Shown piece by piece: positions 47,224 through 56,863 of a stretch of 64,000 nucleotides of DNA; within the stretch, counting starts at the first letter, position 1; every line of letters starts with the position of its first letter. The DNA is from Coix lacryma-jobi var. lacryma-jobi (taxonomy: Eukaryota; Streptophyta; Magnoliopsida; Poales; Poaceae). The notes beneath the pieces were generated by a model. That model saw only the letters and a list, made by a program, of their open reading frames with translations, searched no databases and was not told where the DNA came from. The stretch covers positions 112,432,680 to 112,496,679 of the forward strand of contig CM019831.1 in NCBI GenBank assembly GCA_009763385.1. The letters run 5' to 3'. The translations under genes and the position numbers were made by a program.

Positions 47224-47480
47224 CTCCCTCCGTCCATAAAAACATGCAATTATGGGATCCGTGCCAGTCAAATTGATTCAAGTTTGACCAAGATTATAAT
47301 AAAAAGTATTAGTATTTATGTCATTAAATAAAATTATTATGAAAATATATTCTATTACTAATCTAATGGTATATTTTTTGTATCAAGAACGTTAGTACTT
47401 TTTTATATAATTTCGGTCAAAGTTCGAAATGTTTGACTTCTCGATAAGCGAGAATTGCATGTTTTGTTGGACGGAGGGAG
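47224..47480. mobile_element. Stowaway MITE
   Basis: 257 bp, perfect ends CTCCCTCCGTCC and GGACGGAGGGAG, flanked by TA at 47222-47223 and 47481-47482. It lies 50 bp left of the chromovirus. Confidence 0.95.
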
Positions 47481-47994
47481 TACATATTTGGACTTTACTG
47501 ATTTTTTGTCATTATGCATAGTACTCTCTTGTAACATCCCAAAATTTGCATCAATTTAAAAATAGGCAATATGATTTAATTATGCATTTTGTGTGTTGCA
47601 TAAAACTTAGTTAATAAATTATTTGCAAAAGCTAAAATTAATCCTAGGCCAAAGAGCATGCTGATGCATACATGCTGGTGCATATCTTATTTTTGGGATG
47701 TGTGGTTTTAGTTCAAAAGTTGTTTGAATTCAAAAAGGATTTGAAAATGCATTTGAAAAATCAAATCTGAAATTGGAAAACAATTTTCCTTCTCTCCCTC
47801 CTCCTTTCTCCCTTCTGGCCCGAGCCAGCTTGGCCGGCCCGCTCCCTCCCTCTTGCTGGCCTGCTTCCCTCCCCTCTCTCCGTCGCTCGCGTGGGCCGCC
47901 GCCCGGCCCAGCAGCCCTGCGCAGCGCCGCAGCCCCGCGCTGAGCCGAGGGTCCAGCCTCGGCGCTGCACTCGCGTGAGCGTCGCCGTCTCCGA

Positions 47995-48180
47995 CTCGCC
48001 CGAGGGTCCAGCCTCGCGTGCGCGTAGCAGTCTCCGACTCGCCCGAGGGTCCAGCCTCGCGTGCGCGTAGCAGTCTCCGACTCGCCCGAGGGTCCAGCCT
48101 CACGTGCGCGTAGCAGTCTCCGACTCGCCCGAGGGTCCAGCCTCGCGTGCGCGTAGCCGTCTCCGTCTCGCCCGAGGGTC
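47995..48180. repeat. 43-bp tandem repeat in element 4 LTR
   Basis: About four to five copies of GCCCGAGGGTCCAGCCTCGC... ; the copy in the 3' LTR is at about 57324-57510. It lies upstream of the TATA-like box, so it may act as an enhancer; that is inference. Confidence 0.9.
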
Positions 48181-48333
48181 GCCGCTCTCGCGCCCGCACT
48201 CGCTGACAGCTCGACCCCGCCTGTCAGCGTCCCATCGCTCCTTCTCCCTCTCGTATCCGGCTCGGGCTCCATGGCCGAGATCGAATCCATCCTCGCTACG
48301 CGTCCTCGCATGCCAAATCGACCGAGCCGATCC

Positions 48334-48348
48334 CCTTATAAGATCCCC
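48334..48348 (+). promoter_or_regulatory. TATA-like box of element 4 LTR
   Basis: CCCCTTATAAGATCC is the best core promoter candidate in the GC-rich half of the LTR and sits just downstream of the tandem repeats. The 3' LTR copy is unchanged (57661-57675). Confidence 0.5.
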
Positions 48349-50674
48349 GAGAGCCCGCCGCCTCTCCCCACGCATCAAGCTCCTGCTCTCGTGCCCCAAA
48401 ACGCCGCAACCGAGAGCTCCGCACGCCGCAAGATCTCCGCCGCCATCAACCCGGCGATTCATCGGGTTTCCGAGCTTGTAAGTGGCACCCCGAGTTTCCC
48501 CTTGATCTTTCGAAGCTAGCCGAGAAGTTTTCCCTCTTTTTCCCCCTCGTCTTGGTGCTCTAATCGCTCGCCGTCGCTCTGCAGAGCCCGCCACCCGCCA
48601 AGTCGAGCAATCCGCCGTCCCCGAGTCTTCTCCGGCGCCATAAACCCCTCTGGTGAGTTCGCCTTGAGCTCCTCTTTCGATTGGATCTTTTCCCGAGGTC
48701 TCTACCGCTCTGTAGCGGAATCCCGAGCCGCGCCGCCGCCTTCCGGCCGTGGAGCCGCCGCGTCCTTCTTTCTCCCCGGCGAAAGCGCCGCCGGTCTCAC
48801 CCTGATCTAATCCGAGCCGTCCATTCTGGATCTAGCGCTCGGAATCGCTCAATACCCCTTCGTCTGTCACCTTTGCTAAAGAGTCCCCCAAATATTTAGG
48901 TCTAAACCCGCGGTCCCAATGGCCCTGTTCATTGAGTCTGCGATTTCTTCTGTTTGAGCCCCTGCGCTTTGTCCTATTTGAGGCGCAGTCCATCCAATCC
49001 GCAGATTTGTTTAAATCGATTTTAAATACAAATTCAATTTCAGTTTATTTACAGTTTTGCCACTGATTTCAAATGCTTATAACTTCTACGTTTTTAGTCC
49101 GATTTAGTCCGTTCAAGTTGCGTTAGATTCGTTTTGAAAAGATCTATCTAACTGTATGAAAATATCTACTGTTTTCAGTAATTAAAATTTGAGTTAGATT
49201 TAATCTACTAATTAAGGTTTTGTAACTTGTTTAGCTCATAACTTTCACGTTATAATTCCGTTTTTCGTGATTTTTGCGTTTAGGTGATCGTGGTAGATCG
49301 TACTTTCTGTTTTCAAACTTTTTATATTATTTTCTTGCTGATTGGTGTAATGTTCTAATTATAGCTTGTTTGCTTTGTATGATTGTTGTACCGTTGCTTG
49401 TATGATGATGTGGTAATCGAGTTCAGACGGTGAGAATTACGTTGGTGATCAGGAGCTCTACTTCGACAACCAGGAGCAACCATAGTACTCTGAATCAGGC
49501 AAGTATAGCATGGGATCATCCTTGTTGACCTATTCACCATGAAACATCTAAATTCATATGCATGTGTCTAATTTTGATCTCCTATCTAGTTTACCCTAGA
49601 TCTTTGACCCGTTACCTTGATAACCTTGGGATGCTATGCATATGGGTAGAGTTTTGCTAGAGCTTTACTTAAACCAAACATGATCTAATAATGGTGGATA
49701 AAATTTGATCTTTTTAGCAACATGGATTAGGACCCCCTGTCAGCAAAAGCTGGGACATACAGTGCAACCATGAGGGTTATATGGCTCTGACCTTAGCTCA
49801 GTATAAGGACCTTTTCTAGCTTGTTAGTGGACACCTGTATAGGCGCGTTGGATCTTGCCGAGTCGGGTATAGTGCGGCTTCTGTCCACGTGCGTATAGGC
49901 TGCGTGTTATTGTGCCACCTGGAAGGAGGGCTCTACATCCCCTTGCCTTAAGAACTAGCGGCCCTAACTTGTTAGACGAACCTTTGAAAGGCTTTGCGTG
50001 TATCCTGCCCACTCACCTCGGAAGTGTTATGGGAGTAATTAACCCGGGCATCTGGATATCACGACTCATCGGGTAAAGTGTACACCTCTGCGCAGAGTTT
50101 AATAAACTGTTATAACAGCCGTGCTCACGAATACGAGCAGCCCGGAAAACTCACAGATTAGTTGTTATATGTTGTTTATTTATGTTGCTCATGTTGTTTA
50201 CCTTATTGCTATGTTTCAATTATTATGATCATGTGGGTTGGGTTTTAAGCCTTCATATATGTTCACCTTAATGTTAAAATGTTGCCAAATAAAAGCTACT
50301 GCAGTTTAACCAGTGTCAGCCTTTTTGAGCCTCATGAACCCCATGTTACACTTGTTAAGTACGAGATGTACTTATGCTTGTTTTTTTTCTTTCTACTTGG
50401 ATAAAAATCCCGGATGGGTAACAGATTGCTATGGTAATGATGACTTCCCTGAAGAGTTCTAGACTTGCTGTCAACCAGTCATCTTCCCTGTGATGGAGCT
50501 ACCGCGAGAGATACTTTATTTATCCGCTGCTATGTAAAGTCTTTGATTAATATTTGTTATGTAATAAACATACGTAATGGTACTTCTTAATTTGTGGCTT
50601 ATGTGTGTGATTGATCTCTGGGCACACATGAGTTATTGCATTCAATTTTGTTCTTAAAATTGGGTGTGACAAAT

Positions 50675-50690
50675 TGGTATCGGAGCTATG
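50675..50690 (+). promoter_or_regulatory. Primer-binding site of element 4
   Basis: TGGTATCGGAGCTATG starts three bases after the 5' LTR. It matches the initiator tRNA-Met complement (TGGTATCAGAGC) with few mismatches, as usual for chromoviruses. Confidence 0.85.
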
Positions 50691-50864
50691 TTGACTGTAG
50701 GACGCAAGCCTAGTTAGTTATGGTCGTTTTAGTGGTCCTTGCTTTTCAATTCTTGCTATTTATCTTAGCCTTGTTAATTTATCAAAACTATATGCTTCTC
50801 TTTACTTGCTCTATTACACAAATATATTGACTCTATTGTATCTGTCTCTTGGTCTACTCCATAG

Positions 50865-51680
50865 ATGGCTCGTCGTATCACCCGCAGGACCATCGGTGGA
50901 CGCAGGAGGGCAGGCAACCCCGTTCCGCAAGCACCGCAAGCACCCCATGAGCCAGAACCGCAGGAGGTAGCGCCGCAAGAGCCAGTACTGCAAGAACAAG
51001 CACCCCAAGAGGTGGAACCACAAGCTCCAGTACCTCCCGCGCCAGTGCCCCCAGAAGTGCTGGAGGTTGAAGACGATGAAGAGCTTCCAACAGGTTGGGA
51101 CGTGGACTCCGGGTATCTCGTCGGAGCGCCCACAGCTGCCCAGAGTCCCACACATCACAGGCTGATGAGACTTTTTGATGCCTACTACCCCGACAAGAAC
51201 ATCATCGTACAGTACACCCACTGGAGGTACAGTCATCCCATGGAAAGGACCTACTGGAAGGCAAGAGTGACTGTCGCCGTCCGAGAACCAGAGAGTGGCC
51301 TATACCTACATGAGATGGTGATTGGCCACAGGGCTCGTCGGTCCACTCTAGCGTCAGCCTTGGAAGTCGTGGCAGTTGAAGCCTACAAAGCATTCCGGGG
51401 TCGTCGCATTGAAGACATGAGGAATGATGCATACCGCTATCTGCCCTATTGGAACAGTGAAAGTAAGGAGGCTATGGTAGAAGACCCCAATGCAACTCCA
51501 ACCGAGAAGGCCACACGAGATTTTCTCCTTGACAGGGAAAGATCTAACGCGGACTTGGAAAAGGAAGTGATATCCGTGGGAAAAGATCTCAAAAGATGCT
51601 ATAGCACTATTGATGGGCTCTTGGAACTTCTCAACCAACCCCCTATGTACAAGAGGCTCCGTGAACCGCTCTACAAATAG
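50865..51680 (+). CDS. Extra ORF upstream of gag in element 4, 271 residues
   Basis: ATG at 50865, stop TAG at 51678-51680, no interruption, in another frame from gag and 680 nt upstream of it. Residues 1-15 are very basic (ARRITRRTIGGRRR). About 20-70 are Pro/Gln/Glu repeats. 90-180 form a compact domain (alternating WKARVTVAV then YLHEMVIG-RARRST then a helix ending VEAYKAFRGRR) that recalls the last strands and helix of a double-stranded-RNA-binding fold; this is a resemblance only. 205-265 is a polar helix. Upstream ORFs ('orf0') have been described in related rice elements (RIRE3/RIRE8), as I recall. It could be translated from the full RNA or a spliced one. Function unknown. Confidence 0.75.
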   Translation: MARRITRRTIGGRRRAGNPVPQAPQAPHEPEPQEVAPQEPVLQEQAPQEVEPQAPVPPAPVPPEVLEVEDDEELPTGWDVDSGYLVGAPTAAQSPTHHRLMRLFDAYYPDKNIIVQYTHWRYSHPMERTYWKARVTVAVREPESGLYLHEMVIGHRARRSTLASALEVVAVEAYKAFRGRRIEDMRNDAYRYLPYWNSESKEAMVEDPNATPTEKATRDFLLDRERSNADLEKEVISVGKDLKRCYSTIDGLLELLNQPPMYKRLREPLYK

Positions 51681-52363
51681 GCGTAGGTCACCCTTCTATG
51701 TAATAAGACGATTTTAGTAGACGTTTGTCGAGTCTAGTTAACCTTTGTGCTAGTGTGCTTCTTTATGTGTGAGTTGGATTATTATTATATTTATGTGTGA
51801 TTTGGTTCTTTGTAATGAGTGTTGAGATATTGTGGGCTTGTCTACAAATCTCATAGTTAGACATAACGTTTATGAATAATAAAAGGGTTAGTTACATCTT
51901 GTCCTATGCTGTTTTCTGGAGCAACCTGTGATCTTTTGGTTATATCTCAAGTTCTGATCGTGCAACATGGCTGAAAACTTTATGATGGAAAATAGACTCC
52001 TATATCTGACCAATGCCTCTGGAATCACTTCAATAGCCGATATGGTTTGTGAGATATGGCTGTTTCAAGTTAGAGTTTCTGCGCAGTTTTGAGCTCTGGA
52101 CAGATCTGTTTGTTCTCTGTTTTTGACTAACTTAACGACAGAATCTGGGAAAGTCACTTAAATAAAAGTTGTAGATAATTTCGTTATCTTTCCAACCGTG
52201 TATCACACGCCCTGTTTGGATTTCTGGAACTCCGAATATGACTGTTTTTCTGTACTGCTGTTACTGGATATCGCCCAGAAATTTTCAGATCTCCTGTTTC
52301 CTCTCATATAAGTGATCTTTTCTTAAAAAGTTCACTAACCTTGATCCCTGTTTGGAAACACAG
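51681..52363 (+). other. Spacer between extra ORF and gag-pol
   Basis: No open frame of note. It contains CTCCTGTTTCC-type pyrimidine words shortly before the gag start; one could be a splice acceptor, not proven. Confidence 0.4.
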
Positions 52364-55300
52364 ATGGCCGCCAGAGGAGGTGGAGTTGGAGGTGGACGTG
52401 GACGTGGCCGTGGTCATGGAGCACCTGTTAACCCGCCACCACCACCCCCAGTTGACATTCAGCAGTTGATGGGCATCCAAGCCCAATTTATGCAAACTAT
52501 GATGCAACATATGCAGCATCAGCCAGTTGGAGGAGCACCACCGATGCAAGTGAGGGACAAGAGGGGTGAGTTTTTGAAGGGTCACCCGCCAGTGTTCTCT
52601 CATGCCGCTGATCCCCTGGAGGCTGATGACTGGCTTCGTGCTATTGAACGCCAGCTTACCATCGCGCAATGCAATGACCAGGAGAAGGTGCTCTATGCTT
52701 CTGGTCAGTTGCAAGGAGCTGCTCTAGATTGGTGGGAATCGTTTCAGTTCGGTCTAGCCAACAATGCCCCACCTGTCACCTTTGAGGAATTCAAGACCAA
52801 CTTCAAAGCGTACCATATCCCTGCTGGTCTGATTGAATTGAAGCAGGAAGAGTTTAGATCTCTGCGCCAAGGAGCCATGACCGTTGCAGAGTACCGTGAC
52901 AAGTTTGCTCAATTGTCACGCTATGCTCCCGCTGATATTGCTCAGGATGCCGACAAGCAGCGTCGCTTCCTCAAGGGTCTGAATGACGGACTGGCACTGC
53001 AGCTTATGTCCAATGAGTATGCCAGCTACCAGACCTTAGTCAACCGTGCTATTGTGGTTGACAACAAGCGCAAGGAGATGGAGGCTAGAAAGAGGAAGCT
53101 CCAAGGTCAGTCCTCTGGTAGTAACAACCGCCCTCGTTCCAATTTCGCACCAGGCAATCAGCAGAGGTACCAGGGACCTACTACTCAGTGGAACCGCAAC
53201 CAGGGACAACAACGTCCATCATACCCGCAGCAGCAGCAGGGTAATAATCAACGCCCCCAACAACAGCCTAATAATCATGCTCAACGCCAAGGTACCCCCG
53301 TCAACACCCCCATGAAGAATAGTGCACCTAACACTCCCAACAAGTGCTTTGTCTGCGGTGAGGTTGGTCACCTCTCCTACAATTGTCCTAAGAAGCAGAA
53401 TCAACAGACTCCACAGAGTCAGAACAATAAGGGACGTCAGAATCCATCACCTAACTCCGGCAAGGTGAATCACGTGTCCGCAGAGACCGTGCAGGAAGCG
53501 CCAGAAATTATGCTTGGTACGTTCAACATCAGTTCCATCCTTGCTACAGTTCTTTTCGATTCTGGTGCATCACATACTTTCATATCTCATACATTTGTTA
53601 GAATGCATAATCTACCTGTTAGTCTCATGAAAACCCCTATAATGGTTACCTCACCGGGTGGAGGATTGCAAGCTACACTGCAGTGTATGCCTATAGATGT
53701 GTCCCTAGGGGGGGTAGACTTCTCAGTATCCCCAATTGTGCTGAGGACAGCTGGCATTGATTTGATATTGGGTATGGACTGGATGAAGAGGTGTAAGACA
53801 GATATACAGTGTCAAGATAAAGTTGTGACAGTTACCACAGCTAAGGGAGACAGATTCAGTGTGAAGGTAGTGCTACAACCAACACCGACCGCAACCGTGA
53901 ACCAGATGAATGAAGAGGGTTGCCAGGAAGATCTAGTGGTGGATGAGTTCCCGGATGTGTTCCCCGATGATTTTCCAGGTATGCCACCCGATCGCGACAT
54001 TGAATTTATTATTGAACTTTTACCTGGAACCGCACCCATAGCTAAAAGACCATATAGGATGGGAGTACCTGAATTAGATGAACTTAAGAAACAAATTAAA
54101 GAGTTACAAGAAAAAGGGTTTATTCGTCCTAGTTCATCACCTTGGGGAGCTCCTGTTATCTTTGTTGACAAAAAGGATGGTGGTCAACGGATGTGTGTTG
54201 ACTATAGATCGCTTAATGAAGTTACCATCAAGAACAAGTACCCGTTGCCGAGGATTGATGATCTGTTTGATCAGCTGAAAGGTGCATGTGTGTTCTCTAA
54301 GATTGATCTGCGTTCTGGTTACCATCAGTTGAAGATCCGAGCATCTGATATTCCAAAGACCGCTTTCACTACCAGGTATGGGTTGTATGAGTATACAGTC
54401 ATGTCATTTGGATTGACCAATGCACCTGCCTACTTTATGTATTTGATGAACAAGGTGTTCATGGAATATCTCGACAAGTTCGTAGTTGTGTTTATTGATG
54501 ATATTCTAGTATACTCTAAGAACAAGAAGGATCATGCTGATCATCTGAGGTTAGTACTACAGAAACTCAGAGAGCACAAGTTGTATGCCAAGCGCAGCAA
54601 GTGTGAGTTTTGGTTGAAGGAAGTTTCTTTCCTTGGACATGTTATCTCTAATGGAGGCATTTCAGTAGATCCAGGCAAGGTTGAAGATGTGTTGAATTGG
54701 AAACCACCAACAGATGTGACCGAGATTCGTAGTTTCCTTGGATTGGCCGGTTACTATAGAAGGTTCATCGAAGGATTCTCCAAGCTCGCTAAGCCAATGA
54801 CAGCTCTGCTAGAGAAGAATGCTAAGTTTGTTTGGTCCGATAAATGTCAAGCTAATTTTGAGGAGTTGAAGAAACGTCTGACTACAGCTCCGGTGTTAAT
54901 TCTGCCAGATCTGAGTAAGGATTTCTCTATTTATTGTGATGCATCTCGTCAAGGTTTGGGTTGTGTTCTTATGCAAGAAGGCAGAGTTGTAGCATATGCA
55001 TCAAGGCAGTTGAGAAAGCATGAGCTGAACTATCCCACTCATGATTTAGAATTAGCAGCTGTTGTCCATGCATTGAAAATTTGGAGACACTATCTAGTGG
55101 GTCACAAGACAGACATCTATACCGATCATAAGAGCTTGAAGTACATTTTCACTCAGTCTGATCTGAATTTGAGGCAGCGCAGATGGTTGGAATTGATTAA
55201 GGATTATGATTTTGAAATACACTACCATCCCGGGAAGGCTAATGTTGTAGCAGATGCCTTGAGCAGAAAAAGCCATGCCAATGAGATCCGAATTGTTTCT

Positions 55301-56863
55301 ATGCCAGAAGAGTTGTGTGCCGAATTTGCACATCTGAATTTGGGAATTGTGATCAACAGGATAGAGTTAGAGCTTGAACCAGTATTGATGCAAGAGATAC
55401 GTAAGGGTCAGATGTCAGATGAAAAGTTAAAGCAGATAGCCGATAACATTGTTCTTGGCAAAGCATCAGGTTTTCGGTTAGATGATGATGGTACATTATG
55501 GCATGGGAATAGATTATGTGTACCTGCAATCAAAGAGATACGTGAGTCTATACTGCGAGAAGTGCATGAGTCAGCTTATTCCATTCATCCTGGAAGCACT
55601 AAGATGTACCTTGACCTGAAGAAAAAGTATTGGTGGGATGGACTGAAGCGAGATGTAGCCGAGTACGTCGCTTTGTGTGATACATGTCAGAGGGTGAAGG
55701 CAGAACATCAAAGACCCGCTGGTTTGTTACAACCGATGAAGATACCTGAATGGAAGTGGGAGGAAGTCGGTATGGACTTTATAGTTGGTTTGCCTCGTAC
55801 GCAAAGAGGGTACGACTCCATATGGGTAATAGTTGATCGATTGACCAAAGTTGCTCACTTTATACCGGTCAAAACTACCTATACGGGAGCTAGATTGGCG
55901 GAATTGTACATGGAACGGATAGTATGTTTGCATGGAGTGCCTCGAAAGATTGTGTCAGATCGTGGTACTCAGTTCACCTCTCATTTTTGGCAGATGATAC
56001 ATCAATCATTAGGTACAAGGTTGAACTTCAGTACTGCTTATCATCCACAAACTGATGGACAGACGGAAAGAACAAATCAGATTCTGGAAGACATGCTGAG
56101 AGCATGTGCATTACAGTATGGCACCAGTTGGGACAAGAATCTGTGTTATGCAGAGTTCTCATACAACAACAGTTATCAGGAGAGTCTTAAGATGGCACTG
56201 TTTGAAGCCTTGTATGGTAGACAGTGTAGAACACCGTTGTTCTGGGATCAGACAGGTGAGAGTCAAGTGTTTGGACCTGATGTGTTGAGGAATGCCGAGG
56301 AACATGTCAGGATAATCAGAGATAACTTGAGAGCCGCTCAGTCTCGGCAAAAGAGTTATGCAAACAACCGTCGTCGAGATCTATCTTTTGCAATAGGTGA
56401 TTATGTCTACCTAAAGGTGTCACCGATGAGAGGTGTGAAAAGGTTCAATAAGAAAGGAAAGCTAGCACCCAGGTATATTGGACCATTCAAGATCCTTGAA
56501 AGACGTGGTGAAGTGGCATATCAGTTAGAGTTGCCAGAAAGCTTGTCAGGAGTGCATGATGTGTTTCATGTCTCCCAGTTGAAAAAGTGCCTGCGAGTAC
56601 CCGAAGAGCAGATACCGTTGGAAAAGCTCACAGTTAAGGAAGATTTGACTTATGATGAGTACCCAACAAGAATTCTAGAGACCGCTGAAAGAGTTACCAG
56701 GAGCAGATTAATAAAGATGTGTAAGGTTCAGTGGAATCGGTATTCAGAAGCAGAGGCAACTTGGGAAAGAGAAGAGGATTTGAGAAAGTCATACCCACAG
56801 TTGTTTGAGCAAGCATCGTTGGAATCTCGAGGACGAGATTCTTTAAGGGGGGTAGAATTGTAA
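52364..56863 (+). CDS. Gag-pol polyprotein of element 4 with chromodomain
   Basis: One uninterrupted frame; the first ATG is at 52364 (the frame opens with TTG at 52352), giving 1,499 residues. Order: Gly/Arg-rich N-terminus; gag core (WWESFQFGL) at about 65-230; zinc knuckle CFVCGEVGHLSYNC at 328; aspartic protease FDSGAS at about 399; RT with VDYRSLN and FIDDIL (about 710); RNase H with YCDAS (about 857); integrase with zinc module (about 1067-1110), core (MDFIVGLP at 1137, SDRGTQF, E in QTERTNQ); C-terminal chromodomain (about 1430-1485, KVQWNRYSEAEATWE). The chromodomain places it in the Tekay/Del group and is thought to guide insertion into heterochromatin. The stop TAA (56861-56863) lies inside the first bases of the 3' LTR. 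Confidence 0.97.
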   Translation: MAARGGGVGGGRGRGRGHGAPVNPPPPPPVDIQQLMGIQAQFMQTMMQHMQHQPVGGAPPMQVRDKRGEFLKGHPPVFSHAADPLEADDWLRAIERQLTIAQCNDQEKVLYASGQLQGAALDWWESFQFGLANNAPPVTFEEFKTNFKAYHIPAGLIELKQEEFRSLRQGAMTVAEYRDKFAQLSRYAPADIAQDADKQRRFLKGLNDGLALQLMSNEYASYQTLVNRAIVVDNKRKEMEARKRKLQGQSSGSNNRPRSNFAPGNQQRYQGPTTQWNRNQGQQRPSYPQQQQGNNQRPQQQPNNHAQRQGTPVNTPMKNSAPNTPNKCFVCGEVGHLSYNCPKKQNQQTPQSQNNKGRQNPSPNSGKVNHVSAETVQEAPEIMLGTFNISSILATVLFDSGASHTFISHTFVRMHNLPVSLMKTPIMVTSPGGGLQATLQCMPIDVSLGGVDFSVSPIVLRTAGIDLILGMDWMKRCKTDIQCQDKVVTVTTAKGDRFSVKVVLQPTPTATVNQMNEEGCQEDLVVDEFPDVFPDDFPGMPPDRDIEFIIELLPGTAPIAKRPYRMGVPELDELKKQIKELQEKGFIRPSSSPWGAPVIFVDKKDGGQRMCVDYRSLNEVTIKNKYPLPRIDDLFDQLKGACVFSKIDLRSGYHQLKIRASDIPKTAFTTRYGLYEYTVMSFGLTNAPAYFMYLMNKVFMEYLDKFVVVFIDDILVYSKNKKDHADHLRLVLQKLREHKLYAKRSKCEFWLKEVSFLGHVISNGGISVDPGKVEDVLNWKPPTDVTEIRSFLGLAGYYRRFIEGFSKLAKPMTALLEKNAKFVWSDKCQANFEELKKRLTTAPVLILPDLSKDFSIYCDASRQGLGCVLMQEGRVVAYASRQLRKHELNYPTHDLELAAVVHALKIWRHYLVGHKTDIYTDHKSLKYIFTQSDLNLRQRRWLELIKDYDFEIHYHPGKANVVADALSRKSHANEIRIVSMPEELCAEFAHLNLGIVINRIELELEPVLMQEIRKGQMSDEKLKQIADNIVLGKASGFRLDDDGTLWHGNRLCVPAIKEIRESILREVHESAYSIHPGSTKMYLDLKKKYWWDGLKRDVAEYVALCDTCQRVKAEHQRPAGLLQPMKIPEWKWEEVGMDFIVGLPRTQRGYDSIWVIVDRLTKVAHFIPVKTTYTGARLAELYMERIVCLHGVPRKIVSDRGTQFTSHFWQMIHQSLGTRLNFSTAYHPQTDGQTERTNQILEDMLRACALQYGTSWDKNLCYAEFSYNNSYQESLKMALFEALYGRQCRTPLFWDQTGESQVFGPDVLRNAEEHVRIIRDNLRAAQSRQKSYANNRRRDLSFAIGDYVYLKVSPMRGVKRFNKKGKLAPRYIGPFKILERRGEVAYQLELPESLSGVHDVFHVSQLKKCLRVPEEQIPLEKLTVKEDLTYDEYPTRILETAERVTRSRLIKMCKVQWNRYSEAEATWEREEDLRKSYPQLFEQASLESRGRDSLRGVEL
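56843..56855 (+). promoter_or_regulatory. Purine tract of element 4
   Basis: TTAAGGGGGGTAG directly precedes the 3' LTR and is also the coding end of pol. It would prime plus-strand DNA synthesis. Confidence 0.8.

Larger units (their letters stand above)
47530..50671 (+). repeat. 5' LTR of element 4
   Basis: 3,142 bp, full length. Order: AT-rich start, CT-rich segment, tandem repeat, TATA-like CCCCTTATAAGATCC near 48334, and then a long leader-like region to 50671. Open frames at 47708-48594 on the minus strand and 48104-48519 are by-products of GC-rich repeats. Confidence 0.95.

Noticed and set aside
47708..48594. Minus-strand ORFs of 163-193 residues, repeated at 57037-57923
   Set aside because: Same sequence in both LTRs and derived from the 43-bp repeat; no gene.
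49800..50030. TAGCTCAGTATAAGG as a tRNA start
   Set aside because: No matching B box or stems nearby.
52352..52363. Start of element 4 gag at 52352
   Set aside because: The codon there is TTG; the first ATG is at 52364.
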